NCBI RefSeq assembly: GCF_003573695.1
Contig: NC_039363.1
Coordinates: 160,606,406-160,670,405 of the forward strand
DNA: 64,000 nt
Reading direction: 5' to 3'
Origin: Papaver somniferum
Taxonomy: Eukaryota > Streptophyta > Magnoliopsida > Ranunculales > Papaveraceae
This document shows positions 12,281 through 23,657 of this stretch, piece after piece. Each line of letters starts with the position of its first letter. The first letter of the stretch is position 1. Made by a program: the position numbers and the translations under genes. The notes beneath the pieces were generated by a model, which was not told the origin of the DNA, did not search any database, and saw only the letters and a program-made list of their open reading frames with translations.

Positions 12281-12475
12281 GTTCGCGGACTTATGTTACC
12301 GGGAAGAGTTTACAAACTCCAGCAAAAATTCTCGGGTTTGGGAACTTCGCCGGTTCGCGGTTTGGGTTCGCGGATTTAGCTTCACGCAAGTAGTTTGTCA
12401 ACTCCATCATAAATTCTCGGGTATGAGAACTTCGGCAGTTCGCGCACTGAGTTCGCGGACTTGGCTCACGCCATT
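12281..12475. repeat. 85-bp direct repeats in E3 LTR-1
   Basis: Units begin GTTCGCGGA(C/T)TTA and contain AAATTCTCGGGT followed by GAACTTCG. Starts at 12281, 12366 and 12451 give an exact 85 bp period; the third unit is partial. LTR-3 carries the block from about 31054. Confidence 0.75.
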
Positions 12476-13096
12476 CTTCCGGTTCTCTTGATCAACAAAG
12501 TTCGCAAACTTTGTTCAATGAATATGACTTATACATAAATGTGTTTCCAGAACAATGCTTATGTCCACCATTGGTTATGTAATCTAACTCTCATTTAAAT
12601 CATTGAAACATTCTTATAGGACGTTATATAGTTGTTGCACCATTTCTCGTCAAAATAATTTTCAAGATGATTGAAACATATCATGACTTTCGTCACATGG
12701 TAAAGATAAACTTGATCGAAGTGAAAAGCTTACCAACACATATTTCGAGATATAGATAGGCGAGGTATACTCGGCTCGAAATACCAAATGTGTATAATCC
12801 AAGTCTATATATATATATATAGCATATGACTTCTTGTCTCAAAGATTAGGAGATAGAATAGATAGTTCAAGTCTTCACATACCTTTTTGTCGAGAAGTTC
12901 CACCGGTTCCTTGAGTAGTTATTCTACTTGTATGATGAATCGCCATGAAGTCCTTGAGCTCAACTACACTTTTTATCCTAGTCCGAGACTTATCTATAAT
13001 AGACTAGAAATCAAGACTTATAGTTTTGATCACTAACATTGACAAACATGCTTTAGATAGTAACGCATGCGAGTTCGATCGAGCAATGCTCTAACA

Positions 13097-13107
13097 ATCT
13101 CCCCCTT
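13097..13107 (-). other. Polypurine tract of E3 body A
   Basis: ATCTCCCCCTT on the plus strand directly follows LTR-1; on the minus strand this is an AAGGGGGAGAT tract. Confidence 0.8.
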
Positions 13108-14682
13108 TATCAACTTTAGTGACAAAACTATCAATATATATGTAATACAAAAAAGATAAAGAAACTTTAGTAGCTCCTATTCCACATGTCTAATCTTCAA
13201 CATTCCTCGAAATCTTCATCACTTCCAAACTCCAATGATCCCAAAGGTTGTAAGTTTAACATCCGCTGATGAAGATCCGTAGATACAGTGTCATAGTATT
13301 ATTACACAGTGTCAAAGTCCAATTGTATCACAACTTCAACAATAATATTATGGTGATATGTATCACTCCCCCTTAGTAAATACTCCATCTCACATGGAAA
13401 CCACTCCCCCTTGTATAATGATCCGAAAACCATATGTATTTGTAGTGTGAACTACATATTAATTATCCCCCCTTTTGTCAATAAAATTGGCAAAGGTACA
13501 AGAACGGGATCATAATGAAATTTCCGAAAGAGACATTTCATGAAAAAAGGAAAAAAAATACATACCAACTAATTTAGATGCAATCATAAAGCCGAAGCTA
13601 AATGCATTCATCAAGGAGTTTAAAGATCCAAGATAACCCCTCTAAAATTCCACAGCCGCACACCCCTCAAGATATGACCATTAAGCACAAGTTCAAAAGA
13701 ACTCTCCTCCATTTGATGTCATTCCCGAAAGAACAACAAGAGCGACCTTAATTTCGAAAGAAAAGAAAGATTTTTATTGGACACCAAAAACCATAAGAAT
13801 GATTTCCTATATCCAAAAAATCAATCAAATTAATCACAAGTAAACCCATGACTAATTTAATCGGAATACGCAATCAAATTAAACACAAAAAGTGATCCAT
13901 TCAATTGTTTGTGCTCAACATAAGAAAACTTATGGAGACACGAAAATATTTAACTAGATTAATTACAAGAGAACCCATAATTAATCTAATTAGAATACAC
14001 AACCAAACGAATTACAAAAGTAATCAATTCAATTGTCATTTGTTTTGCTCGACATAAGAAAACTTACGGAGCAATAACTAAATAACCAAACAAGATGATT
14101 AATTTAGTTCAATATGCTCGACATAACGTATCTCACGGAACACCAACTAAGCTAACAAACCAACTTGGTTGTATAGTACTCAACATAAGATACATTACGG
14201 AGCCTCACAGTAATACATAAGAATATGGATCAGGAATGATCAATACTGCGGAATACACAAGGATTCATTCTATCTTCAATCACTATTTTCATAACGACAA
14301 TTAATAGACATAATCCTTGTAAGCAAAAGATTTTAACCTATCTTCGATAAAAATATTTGACAATATAGGCTTAACTTTTGTATTTGTCAAAAGTCCATTC
14401 ATTCTTTTACCAGTACGTGAATACCGAACACGAACGACTTTACTTTTGACAAAGATGGGATAAATATAGTTCACGGACGTAAACACCAATCCCATAACAA
14501 ACTGCAATATAAAAAATCATAAAGATTATTACTGCAAAAACATCATCCTCCAAAAAAATTTAGAATTTAAAAAATAAACCTAAAAAAGAACAAGAAGATG
14601 AAAAATAATAGCTCTGTGTAGTCACAATCATTGCTATTCAAAACATTAGTTATTCTTCCAACTAAACCAAAAATAAGACATA
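13108..14682 (-). other. E3 body A 3' region, repeats, no firm gene
   Basis: It is non-coding in appearance. Between about 13830 and 14215 diverged modules of ~125 bp repeat, each ending in a form of GCTC(A/G)ACATAAGA...A(T/C)GGAG. A 68-codon minus-strand frame at 14507-14301 is disrupted by an indel in body B, so I do not call it a gene. Confidence 0.6.
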
Positions 14683-15048
14683 CTAGGAAACAATATCTTT
14701 GAGAAATTCTTTATCATTCCCGAACTCCTTGTCGTCAGCATCCATTGCAACATAAGGTTCGTGGAGATAGGAGTTAATATCAAGAAACCGTCTTGGCTGA
14801 TGATGTCGAACCAGGGCTTTCTGAATTTCCAAAGATCTTAAAATGCAAGCATTTACTTCACTAATCTCCTTTATTACTTCCTTTAACTCATCAAGAACAT
14901 TGGGAAACTTCTGAGAGTTAGAAGGGTCAGCCCTTGGCTTTCTTGTATTCCTCCTCTTTCTTTTCAAGGAAGGAGTTACTGGAGATTTCTCTTTTTCCTT
15001 GATTGATGGCTTAACAATCATATTGAAATATTTTCCATCCAAAGACAT
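14683..15048 (-). CDS. E3 ORF2, copy A: 121-codon basic ORF of unknown function
   Basis: It opens at ATG 15048 and closes at a stop at 14683. After an N terminus starting MSLDGK there is a basic stretch, KRKRRNTRKPR, which looks like a nuclear localisation signal. A Leu/Glu/Lys-rich segment that could form a coiled coil follows (about residues 50-80), then an acidic tail ending DKEFGNDKEFLKDI. It lies downstream of gag, in the place of pol. Copy B (27156-27521) is the same length and about 86 percent identical by my count, with no stop in either, whereas the gag of both copies is broken. I recognise no family. It may be an accessory or chimeric protein of this non-autonomous lineage, or a frame that has stayed open by chance. 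Confidence 0.5.
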   Translation of the reverse strand: MSLDGKYFNMIVKPSIKEKEKSPVTPSLKRKRRNTRKPRADPSNSQKFPNVLDELKEVIKEISEVNACILRSLEIQKALVRHHQPRRFLDINSYLHEPYVAMDADDKEFGNDKEFLKDIVS

Positions 15049-15611
15049 GATTCTTAGAGAACATTTATAAACAACTGGTTTTTGTGAGGGGAATTCACAA
15101 TCTCATCAAGCAGTCTTAAGATATAAAGGATTTCAGAGAGGAAAAAGGAATGTAGGGTTCACAACCTTTAAAAAGGTTCGTGGACGCCCAATTCTAAACC
15201 CTATAAAAAGTATAATTGTCGACAATAACCCTTTACTTTATTTGATAGACAGGAAAAAACAAACCTAAAAGAAACTTTTCCTAAATCCTGAGAGATACAA
15301 AATATTATCTCTTTTTGATCAGGCACATGAGACAAGATTTATTAAACAACACAATTAATTAGTTGAAGTTTGTTGTCGTGCCTCACTTGATGTTTGTACT
15401 TGTAGCATCTTGATAGTTCATGACCCTTCTGAGAAAAAAACGAGCACGTCAAACTTGGATAGTATTCAGGAATTTGTGGTGTGAACGCAGCTAGACACAT
15501 AGTAGATCCTGAAACATTACAACCAGAGTTTCCAAAGGATGGGTCAATTGTTCTTCCAGCTTGATTGGATTCTCCTATTCACTGAAACCATCAAGGTTGA
15601 TATATGTACTT
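15049..15611 (-). other. E3 body A spacer, with lost gag C terminus
   Basis: Around 15361-15365 about 200 bp present in body B (27835-28035) are missing, which removes the gag C terminus. The second zinc knuckle region is still readable near 15420-15450, but its second Cys codon reads Phe. Confidence 0.55.
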
Positions 15612-16706
15612 CTACAAATCAAAATCAATGTTTTTACATAGAAGACCGACACTTGATTTCTTGTCTTCATCAGAATCATAGATCTCGGACATCTCAACAA
15701 CTTTTATAGCAAGACCTTTGTTTCCAGTGTATTTTCTACGATTTGGGCACTCGTTTGCAAAATGACCAAAACCTTTACACTTAAAGCACTGTGGCATATC
15801 CTCGTCATCAACCTCGTCAGCATCCCTGTTTTTAGGAGGAACACAATTGTGAGGTTTATCTGATGACCTAGGTTTGTCTCTTGAAAACCATTTACTTCTC
15901 TTCAATAGAAGATCCCTAAACTATCTTGTGATCAAGGAGACTGATTTGTCAAGATCTTCATCCGAAAAATCATCCTCAGACCGATCATCCTCAGAGACAT
16001 AAATACTTTTACCTTTGTCAAGTAATTTAGTGTTCTTTTGTTCTTTAAAGGAAACATATTTTCCGACTTTGGATGTATGCTCATAATCAAAGATCTTTAA
16101 CTTCCCAACCAAAGTATTTCTGGAAATATTATCAAGGTTATTTCCCTCAACGATGGCATGCTTCTTAGACTCTTATCTAGATGGCAGCGATCTGAGAATT
16201 TTCATCACAATGTCCTTTTCAGGAATAGTCTTACCCAATGAAAAAGATGCATTAACAATTTCAGACACTCTGTGATTAAACTCATCAAATGTATCTTCAT
16301 CTTCCATACGAAGGTTCTCCAAATCGGAATTAAGATGTTGAATCCTAGCTTCCTTTTCACTGGAATCACCTTCAAATACGGTTTCTAAGATATCCCAAGT
16401 ATCTTTAGACCTAGTTCAATTTGACACATGGTGCTGAAGATTTGGGGTAATGGCATGTATGATGGCATTCAAACCGTCGGAATTTTGCTTTGCAGCAAGT
16501 ATCTCGGCAGGATTATATTCACCAATATTCTTGGGAACATTTACATATCCAATTGCCACAACGGGAGCATCATAGACATTAACAACATATACCCATGATT
16601 GCAAATCACGTGCTTGAAGAAAATCTCGCATAGCAATTTTCCACCATAAGTAATTAGGGCCATCGAAGACTGGTGGTACGTTAATAGAGATAACACCTCT
16701 GTCCAT
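15612..16706 (-). pseudogene. gag: E3 copy A gag (Ty1/copia type), broken
   Basis: One reading frame runs from 16706 to 15612 with in-frame stops at 16416-16418, near 16178 and at 15921-15923. The N terminus has PPVFDGPNYLWWKIAM, the hallmark start of copia-type gag. The centre keeps the UBN2-type segment ending ...LVGKLKIFDYEH. Near the end there is a zinc knuckle CFKCKGFGHFANEC, an intact C-x2-C-x4-H-x4-C. Gag would form the particle and bind element RNA. A two-base loss near 15616 shifts the frame after the knuckle compared with copy B. The position right after the primer site fits. Confidence 0.85.
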
Positions 16707-16755
16707 AAAGTCAGATCGCTACAAACACAGACTTGTAAGGTCTTGAACGTGTTTG

Positions 16756-16770
16756 CCTGCTCTGATACCA
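16756..16770 (-). other. Primer-binding site of E3 body A
   Basis: The minus strand reads TGGTATCAGAGCAGG, the standard initiator tRNA-Met complement of Ty1/copia elements, one base away from LTR-2. Confidence 0.85.
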
Positions 16771-16771
16771 A

Positions 16772-17216
16772 TGGAAAAAGCGGGGGTCTAAGAATACCAC
16801 CCAATATTTCGCTTAGCAATCTGTATGGACAAACTCGAATATACTTTTAAGAGAATCAACAAGTCTCAATCAATTAAAAGTATATTGACGAGTTTATATC
16901 TCTCTTCTTGATTTGATTTACTCAAGAAGGAACTGCGAGTTCTAATCAAATACAAGGAAGAACTTGGATGGTACCAGAGACCAATATCCAAGGATCAATC
17001 AATGAAAATCAACAACCAAAGGTTGGATTACTCTAACTGATGATCTAACGCACAACCTGTATTATTTCAATTATAAAGATAAAACAATATAATGCGGAAA
17101 TTGAAATAACACAGACACCAGAAATTTTGTTAACGAGGCAACCGCAAATGCAGAAAACCCCCGGGACCTAGTACAGATTGAGCACACACTGTATTAAGCC
17201 GCTACAGACACTAGCC
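16772..17216 (-). repeat. E3 LTR-2, left fragment
   Basis: It starts TGGAAAAAGCGGGGGTC and follows LTR-1 up to GCTACAGACACTAGCC, where E2 LTR sequence takes over. About 1.36 kb equivalent to LTR-1 11138-12500 is absent from both sides of E2. Confidence 0.85.
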
Positions 17217-18329
17217 TCACTTGTGGATAAGGGGCGCCCAAATGATAAGGGGTACCCAAAGGATATTTGCACCCAAGCAGCTGATCAGAGATACCCCTCA
17301 TGGCATCTCCTATTCGCACCCCAGGACCGGATAGGAGGCACCCATCTTCTTCTTCACGGGAAATATATTTGGCGGGATAAGAAATCTCAACTGTGTGAGA
17401 TTCTGGTCATGATATTATGGGGATATTTGTGTCTTTAAGACATGATTATCTTCTTACCATGATAGTAAGATTTTGTACGTGTCTTGAATGGAAGAAAATC
17501 GTATACTTTTGGATATTTTCGAAAACAGGGAAAAAATTATTCACGGAATAATTGAAGATATTCTCTTCATTATTTGGATCAATTAAGTGAGAAGATTTGG
17601 ATATGCCATACAACTCAGAAGTCGTGTGAAAATGGAGAGGAAATATTCCCGTGAAATACTTTCATTAACTGCAAAGATCTTTTGGAGTAATTGAGATGAT
17701 TGTCGACCTAATATTGGCTTCACAGTATAAATAAGAGTGTCTTGGGTATCAGTGAGAGGATGGGGAGTTTGGGGATCGTTTAGAGCAAACTCGGTTTAAT
17801 CATTATTTTCTCCCATTTCATCACTTGTAAACACTTTTGAGCAATGAAAAATTATTCTGAGTGTGTTTCCAATATGCGGAGCTAAAACCAATCCTTGGGG
17901 AAATGGAGGAAGTCGTTGTTTCGGTAAAAGTGATATATTTTTATTAATTAATTACAACAACTCTATTATGATTTTTGCATTGAACTAAAAATTGTTTATA
18001 TGATTTTGATTAGTTAGGTGTATTTTCTCTTGATAGAATATGCTTGCTTTAGGGTTTTGATATTCTATGCTTGGATTAACATCTATTCTTTTGGAAATCT
18101 ACATGTCTAGGCAATACTATCAGAATCAATTTGAATGTTGAGTTTCATAATTATTGTTTTATTAAATCACTAATATCAACCGATAGTGGAATCCTAGCCC
18201 TATTCTCTCCATAATTTTCACATCTTTTTAATTTAGTTCGCTATTTTTATTTATTAAAAAAATCTAAAAATACGCTTTCACAAGTCTTGAACGAATCATA
18301 TTACTATAACAACTTTGAAAAATACATCA
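17217..18329 (+). repeat. E2 5' LTR, 5'-truncated
   Basis: It begins at TCACTTGTGGATAAGG, equal to 23835 of the 3' LTR, so bases equivalent to 23658-23834 are lost. It ends ...AATACATCA six bases before the primer site. Confidence 0.9.
17726..17733 (+). promoter_or_regulatory. TATA box in E2 5' LTR
   Basis: TATAAATA, preceded by GGCTTCACAG, about 0.6 kb before the LTR end. The 3' LTR has the same box at 24344-24351. Confidence 0.55.
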
Positions 18330-18335
18330 AATTTT

Positions 18336-18353
18336 TGGCGCCGCCGACGCGGA
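18336..18353 (+). other. E2 primer-binding site, tRNA-Asp type
   Basis: TGGCGCCGCCGACGCGGA, identical to the E1 site and typical of Athila-lineage elements. Confidence 0.75.
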
Positions 18354-19463
18354 CTTGTCTTTAGGCTAGAGTTTTTAGATTTTTTTTATTTGGTTTTTAT
18401 TTGTATTTGTTCTTCTTTACGTTTTTGGGTTTTTGTCGTTTTCTTTCAGATTTTGGAATTTGGAGCGAAAGAAAATTTTGCCAAAGCTTTTGGTGAATAC
18501 TTAAAGACTGGAGTAAAAGGCAAAGCGAAAGGAGCGAAAGAAGAAGATTTTTTTTTTTATAAAAAAAAGAGAGAAAAAGAAAAAAAAGAGAGACATTTTT
18601 ATTTTTGTAGATTTTTTTTTTAGACTTTCTTTTTCTTTTGCACTTTATATTTTTGGACTTTGGACTTTAAATTTTGGGACATTATTTTTTTAAACCCTAT
18701 GGAAGGGTAGTTTAAATATAAACTGTTTGCAGAGAAGGACGGTGATTACGATATCACCTCGGCCCCTCGGGTTCGTACATGACATAGGAGTCGTGGCCCG
18801 AGTCGACTACAAAGGTTCATCCCCCGTCTGGTACGGGAGGTAAGTTTGTCGAAACACTCGCGAATCCCCCCTCAGCGAGTTACTGTCTTCCTTCGTATGC
18901 ATATATGTTGAGGACTTGAAAACGGATGCTTTAATTTCCTAGTAAAGGGCAAGGACTGGCCATACAAGATAAGGGTTCGGATTTCATCACCGTTCTCTTC
19001 TTTCCCGCCTTAGGAAAACGACACCAAACGCGAACCTAAGCCTAAAATTTTGACTAGAACGAGACCGATAGGGTAACGAGCTTAACAGGAAAGTCATTCG
19101 AAAAATATTGGTTACTCTTTGAAGCATACTTCGAAGTTCTTGACGGTTTCTGTAAGTTGAATGCGAGACTGCGCCGCCTTGTAATACCGGTGAGGCCTTG
19201 GGTATCAAAGCTCCACCGAGCTTCCCTCACCTCTATTCAACTTACTTTAACTCGGATTGATTCCAGAGGGGTTTGCTTAAATTGTAACGAATTCCCGTTC
19301 GAAGGATTAGAAGCTGGTCTAGAAACAATCTAACTGGAGCCATCATGCTTTTTGTTTGCTAGAAATCAGTAGGTTTGCTGTGGTGGAGTCAGCCTTGTTT
19401 GTGTTTGCATAGAACATCCCTTCCATTTTAGGACTTTTGTTTTTGATTTTGTTTTTCTAGTGT
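18354..19463 (+). promoter_or_regulatory. E2 leader with splice-site-bounded mini-exon
   Basis: After a T-rich and purine-rich stretch, AAACTGTTTGCAG ends at 18732 and a 107 nt segment (18733-18839) closes GTACGGGAG followed by GTAAGT. The matching E1 segment is 108 nt. The rest of the leader up to the gag start shows no gene. Confidence 0.45.
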
Positions 19464-21277
19464 ATGCCCGAAGTTTTTAAACGGGCTTGGAAAAGAAACA
19501 CTCTAGGTCGTTTGATTAGTGAAAAACCTAGTAGTTCTTCTTGTGAAGACGGGGAGCTCGAAGACTCTTCTTTTGAGAGCCCCGTTTTTGGAAACTTCAG
19601 TTTTGAGAATCTGTCTCTTTGTGAGGAAAGTACCCCTAGTACCCCTAGTTTTTTGGTAGTGCCAGAAATGGCAACTTTGAAAGCTTTTCTAAACCCAACT
19701 AGGACCTCTCGTCCGTCTTGTATCAAGTTAGCTGAAACCGAGGCAAATTATGAACTGAAACCTGGGACTTTACAGATGCTCCCAATGTTTTTAGGGAAGG
19801 AGAATGAGAACCCCTATTTTTATGTTAGGGAATTTGAGGAAGTTTGTAGCACTCTGAAAATTAAAAACCTAAGTGATTATGCGTTGAAACTTAGGTTATT
19901 CCACTTTTCCTTAAAGATAAAGCCAAATCTTGGCTGTATAGTTTGGACTCTGAGTCAATTGAAACCTATGACCAACTTACTTCTGCCTTTATACATAAGT
20001 TTTTCCCAAGGCATAAAACATCGTCTATTAGGATACAAATATGTACTTTTTCCCAACAAGAGGGAGAATCTTTATATAGGTACTTAGAAAGGTTCAATGA
20101 CTTGATATCTCAATGTCCTCATCATGGTTTGGAGAAGGTTAGGTTAGTTCAGATCCTCTACGAGGGTTTAGATTATTCAACAACAACCATGGTTGAGTCC
20201 TTATGCACAGGTGGGTTTGAGAATAAAATTGTTGATGAAGCGATGACATTTTTGAATGAAATTGCCGATAAGACCCAACAATGGTAAAATAGTAGGGAAC
20301 CCCATAAAACAATTCTTCTAAGTAGAAGAAATGTTAATAGGGTAGAAGGATCTTATGAGTCAGATGCCAAAATAGCAGCTATAGCCAAAAGTTTAGAAGC
20401 CTTAGAATTAGGTCATTCTAGTGGTAGTAGTGGAAGAAATGAGCCTTTTTGGGAAGGCCATGCTGTTGAAGAGCAAGACAGTGCTATTTATAACAGCACT
20501 AGGTTTGATAACCAACAGAAGTTTGACCCATATTCAAAAACCTATAACCCTGGCTGGAGAAACCATCCAAACCTTTCTTGGTCCAAGGGCCAGAATCAAG
20601 GTTAGTCTAGTAATGCTCAGGTTCCCCCAGGTTTTGGCTATACTAAGAATCCTTCAGCTCCGGCACAGTTTCAGAACCCTTCGGATAAGAAGATTATGAG
20701 TTTAGATGAGTCTCTTGCTTTTTTAACTCGTAACACTGTGCAGTTTCAGCAATCTGTTGCTCAAGGTTTAGAAGAAAATAAGAGAATAGGTCAGGCTAAC
20801 TCTCAGGTTATTTCCGAGTTGAAAACCCAGGTTAGTCAGATAAATGAGACATTGAGAGAAAAAGGAAAGTTTCCTATTCAACCACAACCCAACCCTAGGG
20901 GAGTCCATCAAATATCTTTAGCTGGTGAGAAATCATCAAACCATGTGAATTCGATAACAACCCTTAGGAGTGGTAAAACGGTAGACAATAAGGTATCCAT
21001 GCCTAGTGGACATACTGTAGTTCCACCTTCTACTTCCCAAGAGGATCCCGTAGACGAGGAAACTGAAACAATCTTTAAGGATTTCCAAGAAATTCCTGAT
21101 AGGTCTACCTTTGTGCCTAGAGCCCCATATCCACATTTGTTAGCCCCAACAAAGAAGGAGTCGACTTTCAACGAGATAATGGAAACATTTAAGCAGGTGA
21201 ACATCAACATTCCGCTATTAGAAGCAATTAGGCAGATGCCTGCTTATGCCAAGTTCCTTAAAGATCTTTGTACATGA
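19464..21277 (+). pseudogene. gag: E2 gag (Athila type), broken
   Basis: The gag frame opens at ATG 19464. A single-base loss at about 19911-19916, just after a LRLFHFSLK motif, shifts the frame. The correct frame continues from there through the gag core (YDQLTSAFIHKFFPRHKT, LYRYLERFNDLISQCP) to a stop at 20285-20287. Same-frame coding continues with stops at 20603-20605 and 21275-21277. It includes the Pro/Gln-rich stretch (FDPYSKTYNPGWRNHPN) and ITTLRSGKTV, which are typical of the region between gag and protease in Athila elements. Gag would build the particle. It is not functional as it stands. Confidence 0.85.
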
Positions 21278-21850
21278 AAGCGTAAGCTTAATGTCCATAA
21301 GAAAGCTTTTTTAGATGGTCAGGTAAGTTCCATTCTTCTGAACCAAACACCCCCTAAGTATAAGGATCCTGGATGACCCACCATATGTTGTGCGATTGGT
21401 AATCACATGGTCGATAAATATTTACTTGACTTAGGAGCTAGTGTTAACTTACTCCTGTATCATGTATACACCCAGCTAGGTCTTGGTAAGTTGAAACCTA
21501 CTAAAATGACACTACAATTAGATGATAGGTCTGTCAAAGTCCCTCGCGGTGTCATAGAGGATGTTCTGATTGAGGTTGATAAATTTATTTATCCTGTGGA
21601 TTTCGTTGTTCTAGACATCCAGCATGTTCAGGACCCAAGTCGTCAAATCCCAGTGATTTTAGGTCGCCCATTTTTATCCACAGCTAACGGTGTCATCAAC
21701 TGTAGGACTGGGCTTATGAACATATCCTTTGGAAATATGACCACTGAACTAAATGTCTTTAATGTTACTAGACAACCTTCTGAGAACGATGATTTAGAAG
21801 AAGTGAATATGATTAGCACTTTAGTTCAGGATTTGGTTCAGGATAATTAG
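21278..21850 (+). pseudogene. E2 aspartic protease (Athila type)
   Basis: After a further stop at 21374-21376 the frame is open from 21407. It has the DLGASVNLL active-site motif, the form with Leu after Asp usual for Athila and Tat proteases, then FIYPVDFVVLDI and the conserved VILGRPFLSTA near the C terminus. The protease would cut the polyprotein. The frame ends at TAG 21848-21850, where an autonomous element would continue into RT. Here it continues instead into the E1/E2 shared module. Confidence 0.8.
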
Positions 21851-22495
21851 CTTGACACTTTACTGGTAGATTCTTTAGATGATTTTGAGGAAACCATTCT
21901 CTTAGATTAGATATGTGATCAATCTTTAGAAGAAGCTCTTGAGTATTTTAAAGATTTTATGGACCCAGAAGTTCAGGCAATAGTTTTAGGTTTTTCTAAG
22001 AATAATGATGACCCTAAGTTTGGGGGTAGAAAACTAGAAGAATCTCTTGAGTATTTTAAGGACTTTGAAGATCCGGAAATTCAAGAAATAGTTAGAGGTT
22101 TGTCTGTGAACCCTAAGTTCGGGGGTAGTGATGGTTCTTGTGATTGTATCGTATCCCTAATTAGAGTCCCTAACTTGGGACTCGAGCCTTGTACATCTGA
22201 GATATTACTTGAGTCTTTTCAGACTCCGCAACCCGATCCTCCTGATACTGTCCAGGAGGTAACCCAGGTATTAGAGACCCGTTTTTCGGATGAATCTATT
22301 TATCGAGACACACATATGAAGTTCAATTACGCGCCGCGGATAAACCCAGTTTTCTTGACAGAAACCTTAGATGAGGACGTGCTCCTTATTTTCATTTTTC
22401 TGAATCAGTGCAGTTGTCTTATACCGGTGTCAGCTCTATTTGGTCTTATGGACCCACAATTGTTTCGACTATTGATATATGACTTTGGAAGGTGA
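21851..22495 (+). pseudogene. E2 C-terminal module shared with E1
   Basis: This is in the same frame as the protease, with one further stop near 21908-21910 and then open 21959-22495. A ~30 residue unit occurs twice: EYFKDFMDPEVQAIVLGFS...PKFGG and EYFKDFEDPEIQEIVRGLS...PKFGG. VPNLGLEPCTS follows, matching the E1 order. The tail holds a hydrophobic segment (VLLIFIFLNQCSCLIPVSAL) and ends DPQLFRLLIYD. Function unknown. Its retention in two diverged elements that both lost pol suggests it matters to the lineage. Confidence 0.55.
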
Positions 22496-23639
22496 CAATC
22501 CTTTTTGAGGTATTTGATGTCTATCTAAAGACTTTAAATTTAGCATTTCCTGGGAGGTACTCATGCTTACGGTAATATCCTTCCTTATTTCTTTTTCCAT
22601 CCGTCAAGTGGTAACAGTTTCTTATTGTTCATGCTTTTAATTTCATCTTTAGAATATTGAGGACGATGTTAGATTTAAGTTTTTGGGTGGGGAAGAAAAT
22701 TTTTGTTATCTCTTAGATGCAACAAATAAACTCCAGAGCCTAGAAATTTATGCTTATTAAGGTTGGCACTAACCTATCTAAGTGGATGGGAACATCTTGG
22801 TTGTAGGAGTTGAGGAACCAATCTGATTAGATGGAAACATCTAAAGAGTCTATTCATAAAAGCACAGAGCTCAGGTGTTAGAATTAAAAAAAACATGGTA
22901 GTTTCGCCATATCTCATTGAATCCTAATCCTTCTATTTTTATTTTTTTAAGTGATTTGGTGGGGCACACGATTCAAGTTGTTACCTTTGCTAGGGTGGAA
23001 TAGAGTGATTGAGATACCAACACAAAAAAAAAGAGACCAGACCATTAGACCAACCAGAATAAATTCAATAAAGTCGACCACTGGTGCCCTTGTATATGCC
23101 AGTTTTGTTGACCTAGAGTTAGGTTTATCGACCACTGGTCCCTTGTATATGCCAGTTGTGTTGATATTAGTCAGACCGGTATCTCAGTCCATTAGGATAG
23201 GTTTACCTTGGCAGAGGCCTTCAGACAGATATGGGAAACACCGTTCACTTTTAACCATCTCTTTATCCATCTTCTTAATCTTTCCATGTGATTGGCTGAC
23301 TCCGGTTATGATGTACAGAAACTATCTGAGTAGAGCTCTGTCACTTATATATGAATTTTAGTATGCTGAGTGCAAACTCGTGTACAACAATTGGAATTTC
23401 GCATCAGGGTACTTCCTCCTATATTCAATGATTGTATGCCAACCAAGGAGATTCTTTAGTGCCTTCCAAGGTTCTGCGTAGATGGCTAGGTTCTGGAGTA
23501 AAGGTTTTGTGGGTACACCTCTGGTAAACCCTCCGGAGACAACACTCCGCCACTAGGGCCACCTAGTGGTTTAACGGCTTGCTGCATGTGCTAAGTGTAG
23601 TCATTTTTATTTTGTAGATTTGCTCGAGGACTAGCAAAT
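22496..23639 (+). other. E2 3' UTR
   Basis: No gene seen. It contains an internal purine motif (GATTTAAGTTTTTGGGTGGGG near 22671-22692), also present in E1. Its 3' half corresponds to bases before window position 1 in E1. Confidence 0.7.
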
Positions 23640-23657
23640 AATAAGTTTGGGGGTATT
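23640..23657 (+). other. E2 polypurine tract
   Basis: AATAAGTTTGGGGGTATT ends immediately before the 3' LTR start TGATAGACAC, the expected site for plus-strand priming. Confidence 0.8.

Larger units (their letters stand above)
10696..13096 (-). repeat. E3 LTR-1 (2.4 kb, 3' LTR of body A)
   Basis: It starts TGAAAAAACGGGGGTC and ends GAGCAATGCTCTAACA on the plus strand, giving TGTTAGAGCATTGCTC as the LTR 5' tip. Three copies of an 85 bp unit beginning GTTCGCGGAC or GTTCGCGGAT start at 12281, 12366 and 12451. A short TA run is at about 12806-12822. Small frames inside it recur as LTR sequence in the other copies and are not genes. Confidence 0.9.

Noticed and set aside
14301..14507. 68-codon minus-strand frame in E3 body A
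   Set aside because: The same region in body B is frameshifted by an indel and no domain is recognisable.
18315..18623. 102-codon frame across the E2 primer site and leader
   Set aside because: Starts in the LTR end, crosses the primer site and ends in Lys/Phe runs from A/T homopolymers.
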